Shown: positions 51,488 to 60,441, counted from the stretch's first letter. The stretch is DNA of 64,000 nt from Sphingomonas sp. M1-B02 (GCF_026167525.1 NZ_CP110679.1:1674001-1738000); one strand, 5' to 3'. The notes: generated by a model from the letters alone, not told the origin. Program-made: numbers and translations.

Positions 51488-51923
51488 CTCGTTCAAGTAG
51501 CCGCTTCAGCCTGTCCGGCAAATGTCCGCAATTGGATCGGTAGCCGGCCGGCAGCTTTTGGCCTCTACCTAGAGGAGTGCGTCCACGATTGCGGTGGCCA
51601 CGGCCATGAACGCCGACGTGCCGAGAAATCTAATCCATGTCCGCCGCGACGTGAAGACGCCTTCATGCATCCCCGTTCGAACTGTTTGTCCGCCACGCGG
51701 TCCCGGTTCTCACTCACTAGATGAGCCAGCGTCGTTCGGCTTGGATGCAGATCAGGTCGGCGAATGGATTGCCAGGGATGCCGTCAGTCGTGTTGACGCT
51801 CTCAAAAGCCAGCATCAGTTACATCGGCGAAGATGATCGCCACGACAGCCGAGCACCCTCATCGGTGAGGGCCGAGATCAGGCAATCGAGCGGGGGGCTA
51901 CTCGCATACCGCGAGCCTAGCTT
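51488..51923. other. Intergenic stretch with dispersed repeat
   Basis: No gene. AAATGTCCGCAATTGGATCG then GTAGCCGGCCGGCAGCTTTT at 51520-51560 is a good dispersed-repeat copy. Confidence 0.45.
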
Positions 51924-52319
51924 CTATCCGTCGAGTTTCAATACCTTCGTCTTGGAGTTGCCTATCATCTCGAACCAGACGGCATATGTCGTGTTCGCCA
52001 CCATGTGGCGGTTGAGATCTGGTGCCCCGTCGGTCCACCATACCGGCCCGCGTTCGCCGAGCGCGCGTTTTGCTTCATCCACTGCGGAATGCGCCTCGCT
52101 CTCTTCTGCTGAGTCTTTTGCCCGCTTCGCTTTTGCAACCGCCCGCCGTGCATCCATAAGCTGATGGACGAGCCGATCGCGTTCATCGGGATCTAGAGCT
52201 GGATTAGCCAAACGCCATAATCGGCCCCGAACGACAAAATAACGACCGTCGGGCGTTACCGGATGTTCACGGAGCAACGTATGGATACTCAGCGCGAACC
52301 AACGCGACTGCCTGCTCAA
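51924..52319 (-). CDS. Hypothetical protein, paralogue of the broken gene at 57572
   Basis: 131 residues. DGRYFVVRGRLWRLANPALD, then ERDRLVHQLMDARRAVAKAK and ERGPVWWTDGAPDLNRHMVA form a family I believe is common in sphingomonads and related bacteria, of unknown function. No signal or membrane segment. Its start overlaps the upstream small gene by 53 bases; a later start is possible, since the family core begins at about residue 22. Confidence 0.6.
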   Translation of the reverse strand: MSRQSRWFALSIHTLLREHPVTPDGRYFVVRGRLWRLANPALDPDERDRLVHQLMDARRAVAKAKRAKDSAEESEAHSAVDEAKRALGERGPVWWTDGAPDLNRHMVANTTYAVWFEMIGNSKTKVLKLDG

Positions 52320-52506
52320 TTGTATGAATGTCGCGGTCGCTCGCCTTAGGCTCGATGCCCCAATTGCAGTGTAGGTTCAGGTGGGTAGGCAACTTCTCGA
52401 CAGGGCCAATGGCTCGCTCCCAATGCGCCCGGTTCTCGCCCGCCGCGCCCTCCAGGTGGGTAACGAGCAATTCGCGCATCGCGATCGGGGTCATGATAAT
52501 GGCCAT
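52267..52506 (-). CDS. Small hypothetical protein
   Basis: 79 residues from the ATG at 52506; other in-frame starts lie at 52542 and 52494. MTPIAMRELLVTHLEGAAGE, then HWERAIGPVEKLPTHLNLHC and EQAVALVRAEYPYVAP give a helix-strand-helix pattern. A 48-base relic of its 3' end lies at 23.3 kb. Function unknown. It overlaps the following hypothetical gene, so the two may be coupled. Confidence 0.5.
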   Translation of the reverse strand: MAIIMTPIAMRELLVTHLEGAAGENRAHWERAIGPVEKLPTHLNLHCNWGIEPKASDRDIHTIEQAVALVRAEYPYVAP

Positions 52507-52601
52507 CGCATCGTGACTCTCGTGCGCCGAGTCGCGTTCCATTCAAGCCGGCAGGAAACTTTCGCCGAGGACAGGGTTTCACTCGCAGAGAGGAGAGGAC
52601 C

Positions 52602-52777
52602 ATGGCCGACAAATTAAGTGACGTGGGGTTGCCCGACCGTGACCCGATCGCGATGGGGAGGAGCATGAGGTCCGTTATTGGACCGAGGCTTTAGGCGTGT
52701 CGAAAGAGGAGCTTCAGCGTGCCGTCGATGCCGTCGGCAATTCCGCCGAGAAGGTCCGCGAGTATCTGAAAGCTTAA
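52602..52777 (+). pseudogene. DUF3606 small protein, frameshifted
   Basis: The ATG at 52602 has an excellent AGGAGAGG. MADKLSDVGLPDRDPIA is followed one frame over by HEVRYWTEALGVSKEELQRA and VDAVGNSAEKVREYLKA, the full DUF3606 pattern. Length is one base short of a multiple of three; the shift is in GATGGGGAGG near 52655. DUF3606 proteins are about 60 residues, often stress-associated, of unknown function. Confidence 0.75.
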
Positions 52778-52784
52778 CGACACG

Positions 52785-53036
52785 ATGAATAGACACGAAC
52801 GCCGGGCCGCGATGGCAGGCACCAAGCGGGTGACGGCCAGCGCGTGTTCATGCTGCGCGCCCCAAGCAGTCAGCGGGGACTTGGGGAAGGCCCAGGCATA
52901 CAAAGCAGCGCACGAAGCGACCAGCCCGACTGCTGGCACTAGCGCTGGCGCGGCCACGAGAATGGAAGTGCTGGCATCGACCGATACGCTTCCGCCACCT
53001 GAGATTCGAAAGGATGACCCTCCCCGGTTCGACTAA
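52785..53036 (+). CDS. Small hypothetical protein
   Basis: 83 residues starting MNRHERRAAMAGTKRVTA, a basic N-terminus typical of several small alphaproteobacterial proteins, then a CSCC cluster and an Ala/Thr-rich region. No strong ribosome site; it starts 8 bases after the DUF3606 stop. May be real but weakly supported. Confidence 0.4.
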   Translation: MNRHERRAAMAGTKRVTASACSCCAPQAVSGDLGKAQAYKAAHEATSPTAGTSAGAATRMEVLASTDTLPPPEIRKDDPPRFD

Positions 53037-53273
53037 TTGTTGTCGGTCCACGCGGGAGGGGCGAGGTATGATCGAGCTGACTTTGCGCCTCGGCGATTCC
53101 ATCGCTTGCGCTGCTCCCGGTATGAAGTTCCCAGCATTTATTTTCGTCTGAGCCGGCAGAGCCAGTCGACAGCAGGGCGTAAAAATCGCTCGTTTCCCCG
53201 CACCGGACAACTACGGCCCGAAGCCGCACGCAACGTTAACGTCCCGCGACTAGGCTGAGAAAAGAGGCCTCAA

Positions 53274-54434
53274 ATGTTCGATCTCTCGAAGACCTTACCG
53301 GAAGGCACCTACATCGTAGCCGTGCGCTCGCTGTATGCGACGCTCACGCCGAGCACGATCATGGCGGTGGCCTTTCTAGGCGTTGGCACCCATGTCGCGC
53401 TGGAGGCCCGAGACCAACTCCTCACATTGTTGATAGCGATCGGCGGCGTTGCCGTGGTTGCGCGGCTTGGCGCGCTACTGAAATATCGCGCAACCGCGTG
53501 CGGCCTGGCGTTGGATCTGCCCTCGGCGCGTCACGTCGAGCGGCTGTTCGCGATCCCCTACCTGGCGTTCGCGGCGGCTTTCGGGGCATTCAGCGTGCGT
53601 GCGTTCCAGGTCGCTAGCGTCGAAGCGCACATGCTCGTGATCGGGCTGGTGTTTGGCTACGCCGCGGGTGTTGCCGCAGGAATCTTCCTGCGTCCATGGA
53701 TCGCGCTGCCGAGCCTCGCGCTGGCCGTGATCCCGACTTGCGCGGCAGCATTGGCGACGCCAGATCCGACCTACATGGCAACCGGCGCGCTGTTGCTCCT
53801 GTTCTTGCTCGGCGGCATTCATAGCATGATGCGCAACTATCGCTTAGCGACGACCGAGATCACCTCGCGCGCGGCATTCGCGACCCTTGCGCGCGCCGAT
53901 GCACTAACCGGCCTCAAAAACCGTCTATCTTTGCGCGAAGCATACGACATGGCGGTGGATAGCGCCGGCCGCGACGGACTGCTGGTGTTACATTGCCTTG
54001 ATCTCGACCGATTTAAGGCGGTCAACGATACCCACGGTCATCCTGTGGGAGATGCGCTCCTCAAAGCGGTGTCGGACCGGCTACGATCCGTGCTGCGCGG
54101 AAGCGATGTTGCGGCCCGCGTTGGAGGTGACGAGTTCGTTATTCTTCAGAAAGGAGCCCAGCACCCCGGCGAAGCAGAGCTCCTCGCGCGCCGAGTTGCA
54201 CGCGCGATAGCTGAGCCTTATTCGATCCTCGGGCATTCGCTCTTGATCAGCACCAGCGTCGGTTATGCACTATATCCGCAGCACGGCCGCGATCTGGACG
54301 AACTCATCGTTCGCGCCGACGAAGCGTTGATCAGCATTAAGCGCTCGGGCGGGGGCGTGGCCTCTTATGAAGCAAATACAAATTGCGGAGTGAGGGGCGA
54401 AGTGTGGGAACATCATAATTCTCTAATCGCATAG
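53274..54434 (+). CDS. Membrane diguanylate cyclase (GGDEF)
   Basis: 386 residues. The N-terminal 190 hold about six hydrophobic helices in a MASE-like sensor (VEAHMLVIGLVFGYAAGVAA, TGALLLLFLLGGIHSMM). The catalytic domain has ALTGLKNRLSLREAY, LDLDRFKAVNDTHGHPVGDA and ARVGGDEFVIL with the intact GGDEF, plus RGSD five residues before it, which fits the product-inhibition I-site RxxD. It should make c-di-GMP, favouring matrix and sessile growth, consistent with the Fap-like and PEP-CTERM genes. A decayed fragment of its 3' part lies at 59.1 kb. Confidence 0.9.
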   Translation: MFDLSKTLPEGTYIVAVRSLYATLTPSTIMAVAFLGVGTHVALEARDQLLTLLIAIGGVAVVARLGALLKYRATACGLALDLPSARHVERLFAIPYLAFAAAFGAFSVRAFQVASVEAHMLVIGLVFGYAAGVAAGIFLRPWIALPSLALAVIPTCAAALATPDPTYMATGALLLLFLLGGIHSMMRNYRLATTEITSRAAFATLARADALTGLKNRLSLREAYDMAVDSAGRDGLLVLHCLDLDRFKAVNDTHGHPVGDALLKAVSDRLRSVLRGSDVAARVGGDEFVILQKGAQHPGEAELLARRVARAIAEPYSILGHSLLISTSVGYALYPQHGRDLDELIVRADEALISIKRSGGGVASYEANTNCGVRGEVWEHHNSLIA

Positions 54435-54776
54435 TCTGAGCTTTTATAAGAACTTAGCGTTCGGACTAGGATGCCTTACATTAGAGTATGACGCCTGAGA
54501 TTAGCGCAGTTTCAGAATCTGAGCGCACAGTTGACAAATCCTGAAACGATTGCGGGTGGAAAGTCGACATTGAAGCCAACGCTTTTCTCGGAGTCTGTGC
54601 GCCCCGATCCCGGACGGTCGGCCAGCCCATGGGCCATCCCGAAAGCCACCGTTAGTTTAGCCGATTAACTGTGGTTAGCCAGGAGTAGTTGGGAGTGGGC
54701 GGCTTTTGAATGGACCTGTTGGGTCCGTAGCCACTGCGCCGCTTGCGCGGGCACGTCAGATAGCCGATAATATGGG
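54435..54776. other. Intergenic stretch, nothing recognised
   Basis: No convincing gene or repeat in about 340 bases. Confidence 0.4.
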
Positions 54777-55133
54777 ATGACCGCGTTTGCCGATCATGAT
54801 GCCTACATTGCTGCGGCTCCTGAGGCACTCCGGGCGCAGCTAAGGTTTGTTCGCGCCCAGCTTGCGCTAACGCTTCCCGACGTGGATGAGGTCATCAAGT
54901 ATGACATGCCAGGGTTTGGCTCAGCGGGTGTAATTATCGCAGGCTATGCGGCCTTTAGCAAACAGTGCGGCTTGTACGTTCAAAAAGGTGCGATCAGCAC
55001 GCTCTTAGGCGATATAGTCGCAGCCGGTCTCAAGGCGTCCAAGGCGGGTGTCACATTCTCGCCAAACAAGCCTATTCCGGCCGAACTGATCGCTGCACTC
55101 GCTCTTGCTTCGCGTAAGGAACTGGCCGTTTGA
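54777..55133 (+). CDS. DUF1801 (YdhG-like) protein
   Basis: 118 residues: HDAYIAAAPEALRAQLRFVR, then LPDVDEVIKYDMPGFGSAG and IIAGYAAFSKQCGLYVQKGA are the DUF1801 signature (Pro-Glu-Ala helix, KYDMPGF strand, Tyr-Ala-Phe-Lys motif). The family is cytosolic, resembles frataxin-like YdhG and has been suggested as an iron chaperone; the true role is unsettled. The start is the ATG at 54777 without an obvious ribosome site. Confidence 0.8.
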   Translation: MTAFADHDAYIAAAPEALRAQLRFVRAQLALTLPDVDEVIKYDMPGFGSAGVIIAGYAAFSKQCGLYVQKGAISTLLGDIVAAGLKASKAGVTFSPNKPIPAELIAALALASRKELAV

Positions 55134-55736
55134 GTGGTTGGCTTTAGACTTGCCTGCAGAACTCGAGAAGCCGCTGGCTGTGGAGGCCACGGAAGATGAC
55201 AATGGGACACTCACAATTTGATCATGCCATGCATGCCGGCGTGCGTGGAACGTTGGTAAGGCGGGCGGGAGCCTCTCTGGGCGGCTTGGTTCCAAGCAGC
55301 CCCCCTCCGTCGCGAGCTGAAGGCCCTATAGAGTAGCTTGCGCTTAGTCACTCCGAGTTGCGGTGCGAATTGGCGACCAGCCGGCCAAATCCCTGGCGGG
55401 AAGCAACTCGCTCGCTTAGCTTCTCTATCATCCGCTCCGTCTCAGCATGCCGGGGGGTTGCCCTCATCGAAGCCGTGCGTAGACGCGGCCACCTTCGCTT
55501 GAGAGGATTGCCGAGACGCTGACGGCAGCCGGGATCACCTTCACCGCTACCAGCAACGTGTCACGTGATGGCGGTGAAGGCGTCCGCTTCTCGCCCGCTA
55601 TGGCCAGCCATAATCATCGCGACGATCTGCCCAGCGCTTTAGGCTAACCCCAGGCCGAAACACGCTTGCTCAATGTTCGCGCATTGTTCTAGCTTAACGT
55701 CCGCGGTCAGCCGCGGTGATTCGGAACTGATGGAGC
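55134..55736. other. Gene-poor stretch with a possible XRE-regulator relic
   Basis: About 600 bases without an intact gene. At 55498-55630 the frame ERIAETLTAAGITFTATSNV, then RDGGEGVRFSP resembles the C-terminal EAAGIxFxxxxGxGVRLR ending of small XRE-type regulators, but the HTH part is missing. Confidence 0.35.
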
Positions 55737-55952
55737 TTGAGCATCGAGCATGATTTCCGGCTGCGTGCGGCGCGCGCGATATACGAAGCCTGCTATCCAA
55801 CCGAGGATTGCTTCCCCGTGGAGTTCGACGAGGCCGAGCATTTCAGGATGATCCACTATCGCCAGGTCGTCGGTGCTGCACAGCAGGCGCGCGCTCTCCT
55901 AGCCGAGCAATTCAGCCATCTCGCGCTTTCTAAGGAGTGGGCGACCGCCTGA
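55737..55952 (+). CDS. Small hypothetical protein
   Basis: 71 residues from a TTG with GGAG immediately upstream. MSIEHDFRLRAARAIYEACY, then DCFPVEFDEAEHFRMIHYRQ and a helical end. Protein-like composition, no family recognised. Its end overlaps the next gene's longest possible start by 16 bases. Confidence 0.45.
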   Translation: MSIEHDFRLRAARAIYEACYPTEDCFPVEFDEAEHFRMIHYRQVVGAAQQARALLAEQFSHLALSKEWATA

Positions 55953-55957
55953 GCCGG

Positions 55958-56476
55958 ATGGTCGGCCCGCCCAAGTCATTATTCGATCTTCATCGCGTGG
56001 AAGCACAGGTGCGGGTTTCGTGCCGGAGTTGCCGGGCGAGCGAAGTGTGGGAGTTGGACGCGCTTATCGCCGAGGTGAGGAAGAACGGCGGGAGTACCGA
56101 CTGGCGGGCCGCTCACCATGCGGTCAAATGCCCGCAGCATTGCCCAGCGCCTCGAATTGATTTGGTTGCCCTACCATTCGGCAAGCAGCGTGCGCGGCGA
56201 CAGGCGCACCGGCACGCCTTGGTCAACCTCTCCCTGCAGATCCTTCGTGAGGCCGCGCACCGCTCATCTCGAGAAGCGGTGGGCACGCTTGAGGTCCGTC
56301 TCGCCCTCCACGTGCTGCGGCCGTTCGTGAAGGATCAGCAGCTGCTTACTGAGTTCTGGAACGCTGCGACGATCGAGCCGCAACACCCTTGGACCAGCTG
56401 CCACCTGCCTTATCGGTGGATCGCACAGCGGCTGATCGACGTCGGTGCGCCCGTCGAGGAGGCAAATCGGCCTTGA
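55958..56476 (+). CDS. Hypothetical protein with Cys clusters
   Basis: 172 residues from the ATG at 55958 (MVGPPKSLFDLHRVEAQVRV); a start at 55937 is also open. SCRSCRASEVWELDALIAEV and HHAVKCPQHCPAP place CxxC and CxxxC pairs that could form a small zinc ribbon in the first 70 residues. The rest is helical and basic. Family not recognised; likely cytosolic and possibly nucleic-acid-binding. Confidence 0.5.
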   Translation: MVGPPKSLFDLHRVEAQVRVSCRSCRASEVWELDALIAEVRKNGGSTDWRAAHHAVKCPQHCPAPRIDLVALPFGKQRARRQAHRHALVNLSLQILREAAHRSSREAVGTLEVRLALHVLRPFVKDQQLLTEFWNAATIEPQHPWTSCHLPYRWIAQRLIDVGAPVEEANRP

Positions 56477-56586
56477 TCTTTTTCTCTTCGGACCTGGCAT
56501 CGTCGATATTCGACCGAGTGATGTCCGGCGGACGGTGGAGCGCGGAAGTGGCGAAACCGCCGTCGGCGTTTGACGCTTCGTTCTTT

Positions 56587-56715
56587 ATGGAACGTCTTTC
56601 CGTCTCGCTGACTGCTATTCTAGCCGTTGCCCTTACGCTCGCTGCTTGTTCCTCCGGTTCTGATGGGCCTAGCGCGGCCGCTCCCAGGCCCATCGGCATC
56701 GCTCGCCGCACCTAG
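56587..56715 (+). CDS. Small lipoprotein (42 residues)
   Basis: MERLSVSLTAILAVALTLAA then C: a textbook lipoprotein signal with lipobox TLAAC, followed by only about 21 residues (SSGSDGPSAAAPRPIGIARR). It could be a small surface lipoprotein or the truncated start of a larger one. No ribosome site is obvious. Confidence 0.4.
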   Translation: MERLSVSLTAILAVALTLAACSSGSDGPSAAAPRPIGIARRT

Positions 56716-57119
56716 TATACTCGTCCATGCCATCGGCCAGGACTTGCGATGCTATATCTGTCATGTTTCCGACGGCCCGCAAGGAGTCTTCGCCGACCAA
56801 CCCGATTTTTGGTCTGCCGATTCTCGTCTGCACGTAGGTAGGCGATGTTGAACGCGACCACGAGATAATTGCCACCGCGAGATACAAGCGACCAACCTCA
56901 TTTAGCACTCCTGACAATAGGCACTTCGGCTAAAACGCCCTCAGCGGCTCCCGGTGGCACTGTTCTATGCCGTCTGCGGCTTCCCGAAGCCCCCCCCTCT
57001 AATGGCGGTCGCGGACCAAACCAGCGATTCTGGAGCAGCTCACTCAGGCTCTCAGCTCCGTAAGAAACCGGAGCGTCCTGGCGGCGAAGCGCTAACCCAA
57101 CAAGAGCTACTTCAGCTCC
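56716..57119. other. Intergenic stretch, nothing recognised
   Basis: About 400 bases. Short frames here lack ribosome sites and motifs. Confidence 0.35.
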
Positions 57120-57551
57120 ATGCAAGCGCAGTTTACCACCGTTGTCGATCGCGCCACTGGAATGCTCCGAGTGACCATGGGCGGCTTCTTCAGCCACGCT
57201 GATGTCGTAGAATTCGTGCACGATTTGAATCTCAATCTGGATCGCTTGGGCCGTGGTCCAAACGAACATTTGATGCTGTGCGACGTGCAACGCATGAAAA
57301 TCCAGACACAGGACGTCGTTAGACTTTTTTCGTCGGTCGTTGGCGCACCGCGGCTCCGGTCGAAACGGTTAGCTTTCGTCACGGGATCATCGCTGTCGAG
57401 ACTGCAGGCTAAGCGGTTGACCAACCGACCCGGTGTATCGTTCTTTAGTGATCTCGCATTGGCAGAGGAATGGCTGCTCAACGACTCCGGCCGAGACCTA
57501 GAAGCGGCAAGTACCCCCACAGGACCTGCCAGTTCCAATAGCTTCGTCTAG
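57120..57551 (+). CDS. Hypothetical protein, STAS/SpoIIAA-like pattern
   Basis: 143 residues. FTTVVDRATGMLRVTMGGFF, then VVEFVHDLNLNLDRLGRGPN, EHLMLCDVQRMKIQ and KRLAFVTGSSLSRLQAKRL give an alternating beta-alpha layout with LMLCDV as a core strand, like small SpoIIAA-like/STAS-like proteins. No catalytic motif. Cytosolic; function unknown. Confidence 0.55.
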   Translation: MQAQFTTVVDRATGMLRVTMGGFFSHADVVEFVHDLNLNLDRLGRGPNEHLMLCDVQRMKIQTQDVVRLFSSVVGAPRLRSKRLAFVTGSSLSRLQAKRLTNRPGVSFFSDLALAEEWLLNDSGRDLEAASTPTGPASSNSFV

Positions 57552-57571
57552 GGATCGTCGACCGTCTGGAG

Positions 57572-57966
57572 CTATCCGGCATAGTCGGCTTTTGTCACCA
57601 TATAGCGGTTGAGGTCAGGCGTCCCGTCGGCACACCGGACTAGCCCCCGCTCGCCCAGCGCGCTTTGCTTGCTTGATCCACTGCCGCATGCGCTTCGCTC
57701 TCCGCTGTCGGGCCTCCTGAACGCCTTGCTGACGAGATAGCCCGGCGTACCTCCATGAGCTGGTGGACGAGACGACTCTGTTCCTCTGGATCAAGCGCTG
57801 GATTGGCCAAGCGCCATAAGGGTCCGCGAACCACGAAATAACGATCATCGGGCCTTACGCGAGTTGCATCATAGCGGTGCTCAAGCGCCAGTGCGGTAAA
57901 GGCATGGACGATGATGCTCCGAGTGCGTGATGTCCGAAGATTGGCCGCTGAAGGATTGTCCGGCAT
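57572..57966 (-). pseudogene. Paralogue of the 51.9-kb hypothetical, frameshifted
   Basis: DDRYFVVRGPLWRLANPALD and EEQSRLVHQLMEVRRAI match the gene at 51924. After SEAHAAVDQA the frame shifts and the family ending (LGERGLVRCADGTPDLNRYM) continues one frame over to a TAG at 57572. Confidence 0.7.
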
Positions 57967-58121
57967 GTGCCGACTTTAGCAGCGTCGGTCGCGGTTACGA
58001 GGCATGACTTGCCGGACTTCTTCTATGCAGTCCGCTTCGGTCGCGCCGGCGCCCTTTGGCGCTCGCCAAATCATGCGGGAGGGATCACATCGTGGGGAAC
58101 CTAGATTTGGAGACCCGAAGC

Positions 58122-58472
58122 ATGGATCATCGTGCGGTTGCGATCATACCGAGTAGCGATCTGGACGCGAGTGAGGCGTTCTACCGACGCCTGAGGTTCA
58201 CCGTCGTAAGCGACTACGGCGACTATCGGATCCTCGAGGATGGCCAGGGATGGCATCTGCACCTTACCCATGCGCCCGGGTGGCCGAAGAACATCGAGGA
58301 CAACCCGTTCGGGCTTTACCTGTATGTCGATGACGTCGACGCGATGGCCGCAGACGTCCACGACCTAATCATCGAAGAGGGCGCACCGCACACCAAGCCG
58401 TGGGGAACATATGAGTTCTCCGTCAGCGATCCCAGCGGGATGCTCGTTCGCATCGGTCGCCCAAGCCACTAG
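58122..58472 (+). CDS. VOC-superfamily (glyoxalase/bleomycin-resistance-like) protein
   Basis: 116 residues from the ATG at 58122; an upstream in-frame start at 58056 is less likely. AIIPSSDLDASEAFYRRLRF, then LEDGQGWHLHLTHA, GLYLYVDDVDAMAADVHDLI and EFSVSDPSGMLVRIGR are the two beta-alpha-beta-beta-beta modules of the VOC fold. Such proteins bind metals and act as glyoxalases, dioxygenases or antibiotic sequestering proteins; the role here is open. Confidence 0.8.
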   Translation: MDHRAVAIIPSSDLDASEAFYRRLRFTVVSDYGDYRILEDGQGWHLHLTHAPGWPKNIEDNPFGLYLYVDDVDAMAADVHDLIIEEGAPHTKPWGTYEFSVSDPSGMLVRIGRPSH

Positions 58473-58531
58473 CCGTTGCTGTCGGCTTCCAGGAACCTCA
58501 GGTTAGAGGCTGAAAGTCCGCAAGTGAGCCA

Positions 58532-58951
58532 TTAGCGACTTGGCAAGCTCCGGTTAGGTACGGCCTGTTTCAACTCGACTCGTAGAAGCCGAAATGGTGC
58601 CTTCCCCAGATTTTTGACCGCATGCGCCCCTTGACGCGCGACCCAGATCGCCGGGGGCGGCGCGCCACCGGGCAGATTGGTCCGCCCTGTTTCGACCAGC
58701 GTTCCATCGCTCACGGCGTAGCTAATGTCGATGGCAGGTTGCGCCGACTGGATATGCAGCACGCTTGGCCAGCGGTGCTCATGAACGTTCTCGGTTTCGC
58801 CCGGCGCGACTTCGACCTGCAATACCCGAACCTGCTCGTTCTCTAGCAGGACACGATGGTTCCCAGGGGCCGCTACGACCGCATCGAGATCGGGCTCCGA
58901 AGAGCTCGAAACGCTCATTGCCAAAGCTAATGTAATGAACATGATCTTCAT
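58532..58951 (-). CDS. Secreted cupin-like protein
   Basis: 139 residues with an N-terminal signal (MKIMFITLALAMSVSSSSEP). NHRVLLENEQVRVLQVEVAP then GETENVHEHRWPSVLHI is a cupin motif 1 with a His pair, and HAVKNLGKAPFRLLRVELK ends the barrel. Small periplasmic cupins of this kind have no assigned reaction. It is divergent from the relic region at 59 kb. Confidence 0.65.
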   Translation of the reverse strand: MKIMFITLALAMSVSSSSEPDLDAVVAAPGNHRVLLENEQVRVLQVEVAPGETENVHEHRWPSVLHIQSAQPAIDISYAVSDGTLVETGRTNLPGGAPPPAIWVARQGAHAVKNLGKAPFRLLRVELKQAVPNRSLPSR

Positions 58952-59076
58952 ATGCGCGGACCCTCAGCGGCGAAGATGACAGATCGCCGGAATGGCCGCA
59001 ATCGGGTCGTCACCAGCCCGACCGATTCTAGCGGGGCGCGATCACGGCAGATCGACCAATTATGGGTGGTATCGTA
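58952..59076. repeat. Dispersed-repeat copy
   Basis: GGAATGGCCGCAATCGGGTC then GTCACCAGCCCGACCG near 58990-59024 is a copy of the ATGTCCGCAATTGGGTCG family. No gene. Confidence 0.45.
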
Positions 59077-59233
59077 CATAACCGACGCTGGTGCTGATCA
59101 AGAGCGAATGCCCGACGATGGAATAAGGCTCAGCTATCGCGCATGCAATCCGGCGCGCGAGCCGCTCTGCTTCGCCGGGCTGCCGGGCTCCTTTCTGAAG
59201 AATAACGAACTCGTCGCCTTCAACGAGGGCCGC
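59077..59233 (-). pseudogene. Fragment of a GGDEF gene, copy of 54112-54267
   Basis: On the minus strand the frame EGDEFVILQKGARQPGEAER, then ARRIACAIAEPYSIVGHSLL and ISTSVGY matches the catalytic-domain end of the diguanylate cyclase at 53274 at about 90 percent of bases. Only about 157 bases are present. The right edge joins directly to a cyclophilin-gene fragment. Confidence 0.75.
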
Positions 59234-59235
59234 GA

Positions 59236-59485
59236 CATCCTCGGCACTGCCTGCAGCCGAGGAGCGAACTGCCAGCCGACGACTCACGCGAAAGACCAGG
59301 CGCCAGAAAGCCAGGTGAGCCAAACCCAAGCGGGCAACGAAGCGAGATCGCAACCTTTCCTCGTCGGATCGGGGGATGCTCACGACCGAACTCGCAGAAA
59401 CGACGCTACCCGAGCACTGATAAGAATCTTCCGATCACAATCGAGATGCGTGACCACCTGCGGCAGGAGAAACCGGTAACTTGGA
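59236..59485 (+). pseudogene. Fragment of the cyclophilin-like gene, copy of about 2637-2890
   Basis: ATCCTCGGC, GAGGAGCGAACTGCCAGCC, GCGCCAGAAAGCCA, TCGTCGGATCGGGGGATGCT and CGATCACAATCGAGATGCGT occur in the same order as in the 2.6-2.9 kb gene. Several indels break the frame throughout. It lies back to back with the GGDEF fragment. Confidence 0.75.
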
Positions 59486-59672
59486 AGCCTTACTATCTGA
59501 CGGCTTAAATTGGGAGCGAACCTACAAGGAGAGGGCTTGATCGATATCTCAGCCGTTTCGCCGTTAGAAGCTAAGAGGCATACCAGGCCTGTAGGGCCCG
59601 TCGCCTCAGGAGGCGCATCGTCGCGCGTTGATCTACAAGATAAACTCGGGCCGATGGGTCGATTGATGAAAG

Positions 59673-59702
59673 GCGGAGGCACCTAGGTGGTGGCGCCTCC
59701 GC
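59673..59702 (-). terminator. Terminator hairpin after the YflT-like gene
   Basis: GCGGAGGC and GCCTCCGC arms with an inner ACC/GGT pair around TAGGT. On the minus strand it is followed by CTTTCATC, a short U-rich run, 13 bases past the stop at 59716. Confidence 0.65.
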
Positions 59703-59715
59703 TCTCGGGCAGCGC

Positions 59716-60351
59716 TTAGATAGTTGCGGACCGGGCTCGCGCTGCGGAATGACCGCCATTGCGATAGAGCACTTCTTGCGCCTGTTCGCGATCGAGGCCG
59801 CTAGCGTTCGCTGTAACTAAAACCCCACCGCCTTTCAGACGGTCGCCGTAATAGGCGGCATCGTCATCACTGACGCCGTGCTTCTTGAGAGATTCGTTAA
59901 AGGTGCCTGCAGCGGCGCCTGCAACTGCGCCGATTGCCATGGCCTCCGGGACCACGGTAGCTGCGATGGCGCCGAGGGCCGCCAGAGGACCAACGCCGGG
60001 GATCGCGAGGGCTGCGACGCCAAGGCCCGCACCGAGTGCGCCGCCGCCGAGAATGCCTCGGAGGACGTTTGAATGTTCCTCGTCGGTTATTTCACCGCCA
60101 CCTTCGCGCGTGGTCATCGTGCCTTTTGCTTGTGCGATGAGTGACAGGTCGGCATCGTTGACGCCCAACTTGCGCAGTTCCGAAACCGCATGCTGCGCTT
60201 CTTCATTGCTGTCGAAAATTGCTGAGATGACGCCAGGACTGGCGACGCCTTGCGTAATGCCATGGGCACTGGTCCCTGCATCGACCGCCCGATCCATGTG
60301 ACCGCGGTTCTGATCGTCGAAGCCGAAGGTGCCATTTTGATTGTTATTCAT
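59716..60351 (-). CDS. General-stress YflT/GSP17M-like membrane-associated protein
   Basis: 211 residues. ASPGVISAIFDSNEEAQHAV then SELRKLGVNDADLSLIAQA is the heat-induced stress protein YflT domain. A long Gly/Ala hydrophobic stretch at about 100-155 (ILGGGALGAGLGVAALAIPG) looks like a glycine-zipper membrane insertion. The end (GGVLVTANASGLDREQAQEV) repeats a ferredoxin-like strand. Known relatives are induced by general stress. It sits with other stress-type genes (60442, 62525). Confidence 0.75.
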   Translation of the reverse strand: MNNNQNGTFGFDDQNRGHMDRAVDAGTSAHGITQGVASPGVISAIFDSNEEAQHAVSELRKLGVNDADLSLIAQAKGTMTTREGGGEITDEEHSNVLRGILGGGALGAGLGVAALAIPGVGPLAALGAIAATVVPEAMAIGAVAGAAAGTFNESLKKHGVSDDDAAYYGDRLKGGGVLVTANASGLDREQAQEVLYRNGGHSAARARSATI

Positions 60352-60441
60352 CGATTCTCTCCTGGATTGTCGATTTACGAAGTAAGATGCCGAAGGATCT
60401 ATAGGGCGGCTATGCTCGGCCTTCTCCAGCGACCTGGCTGA

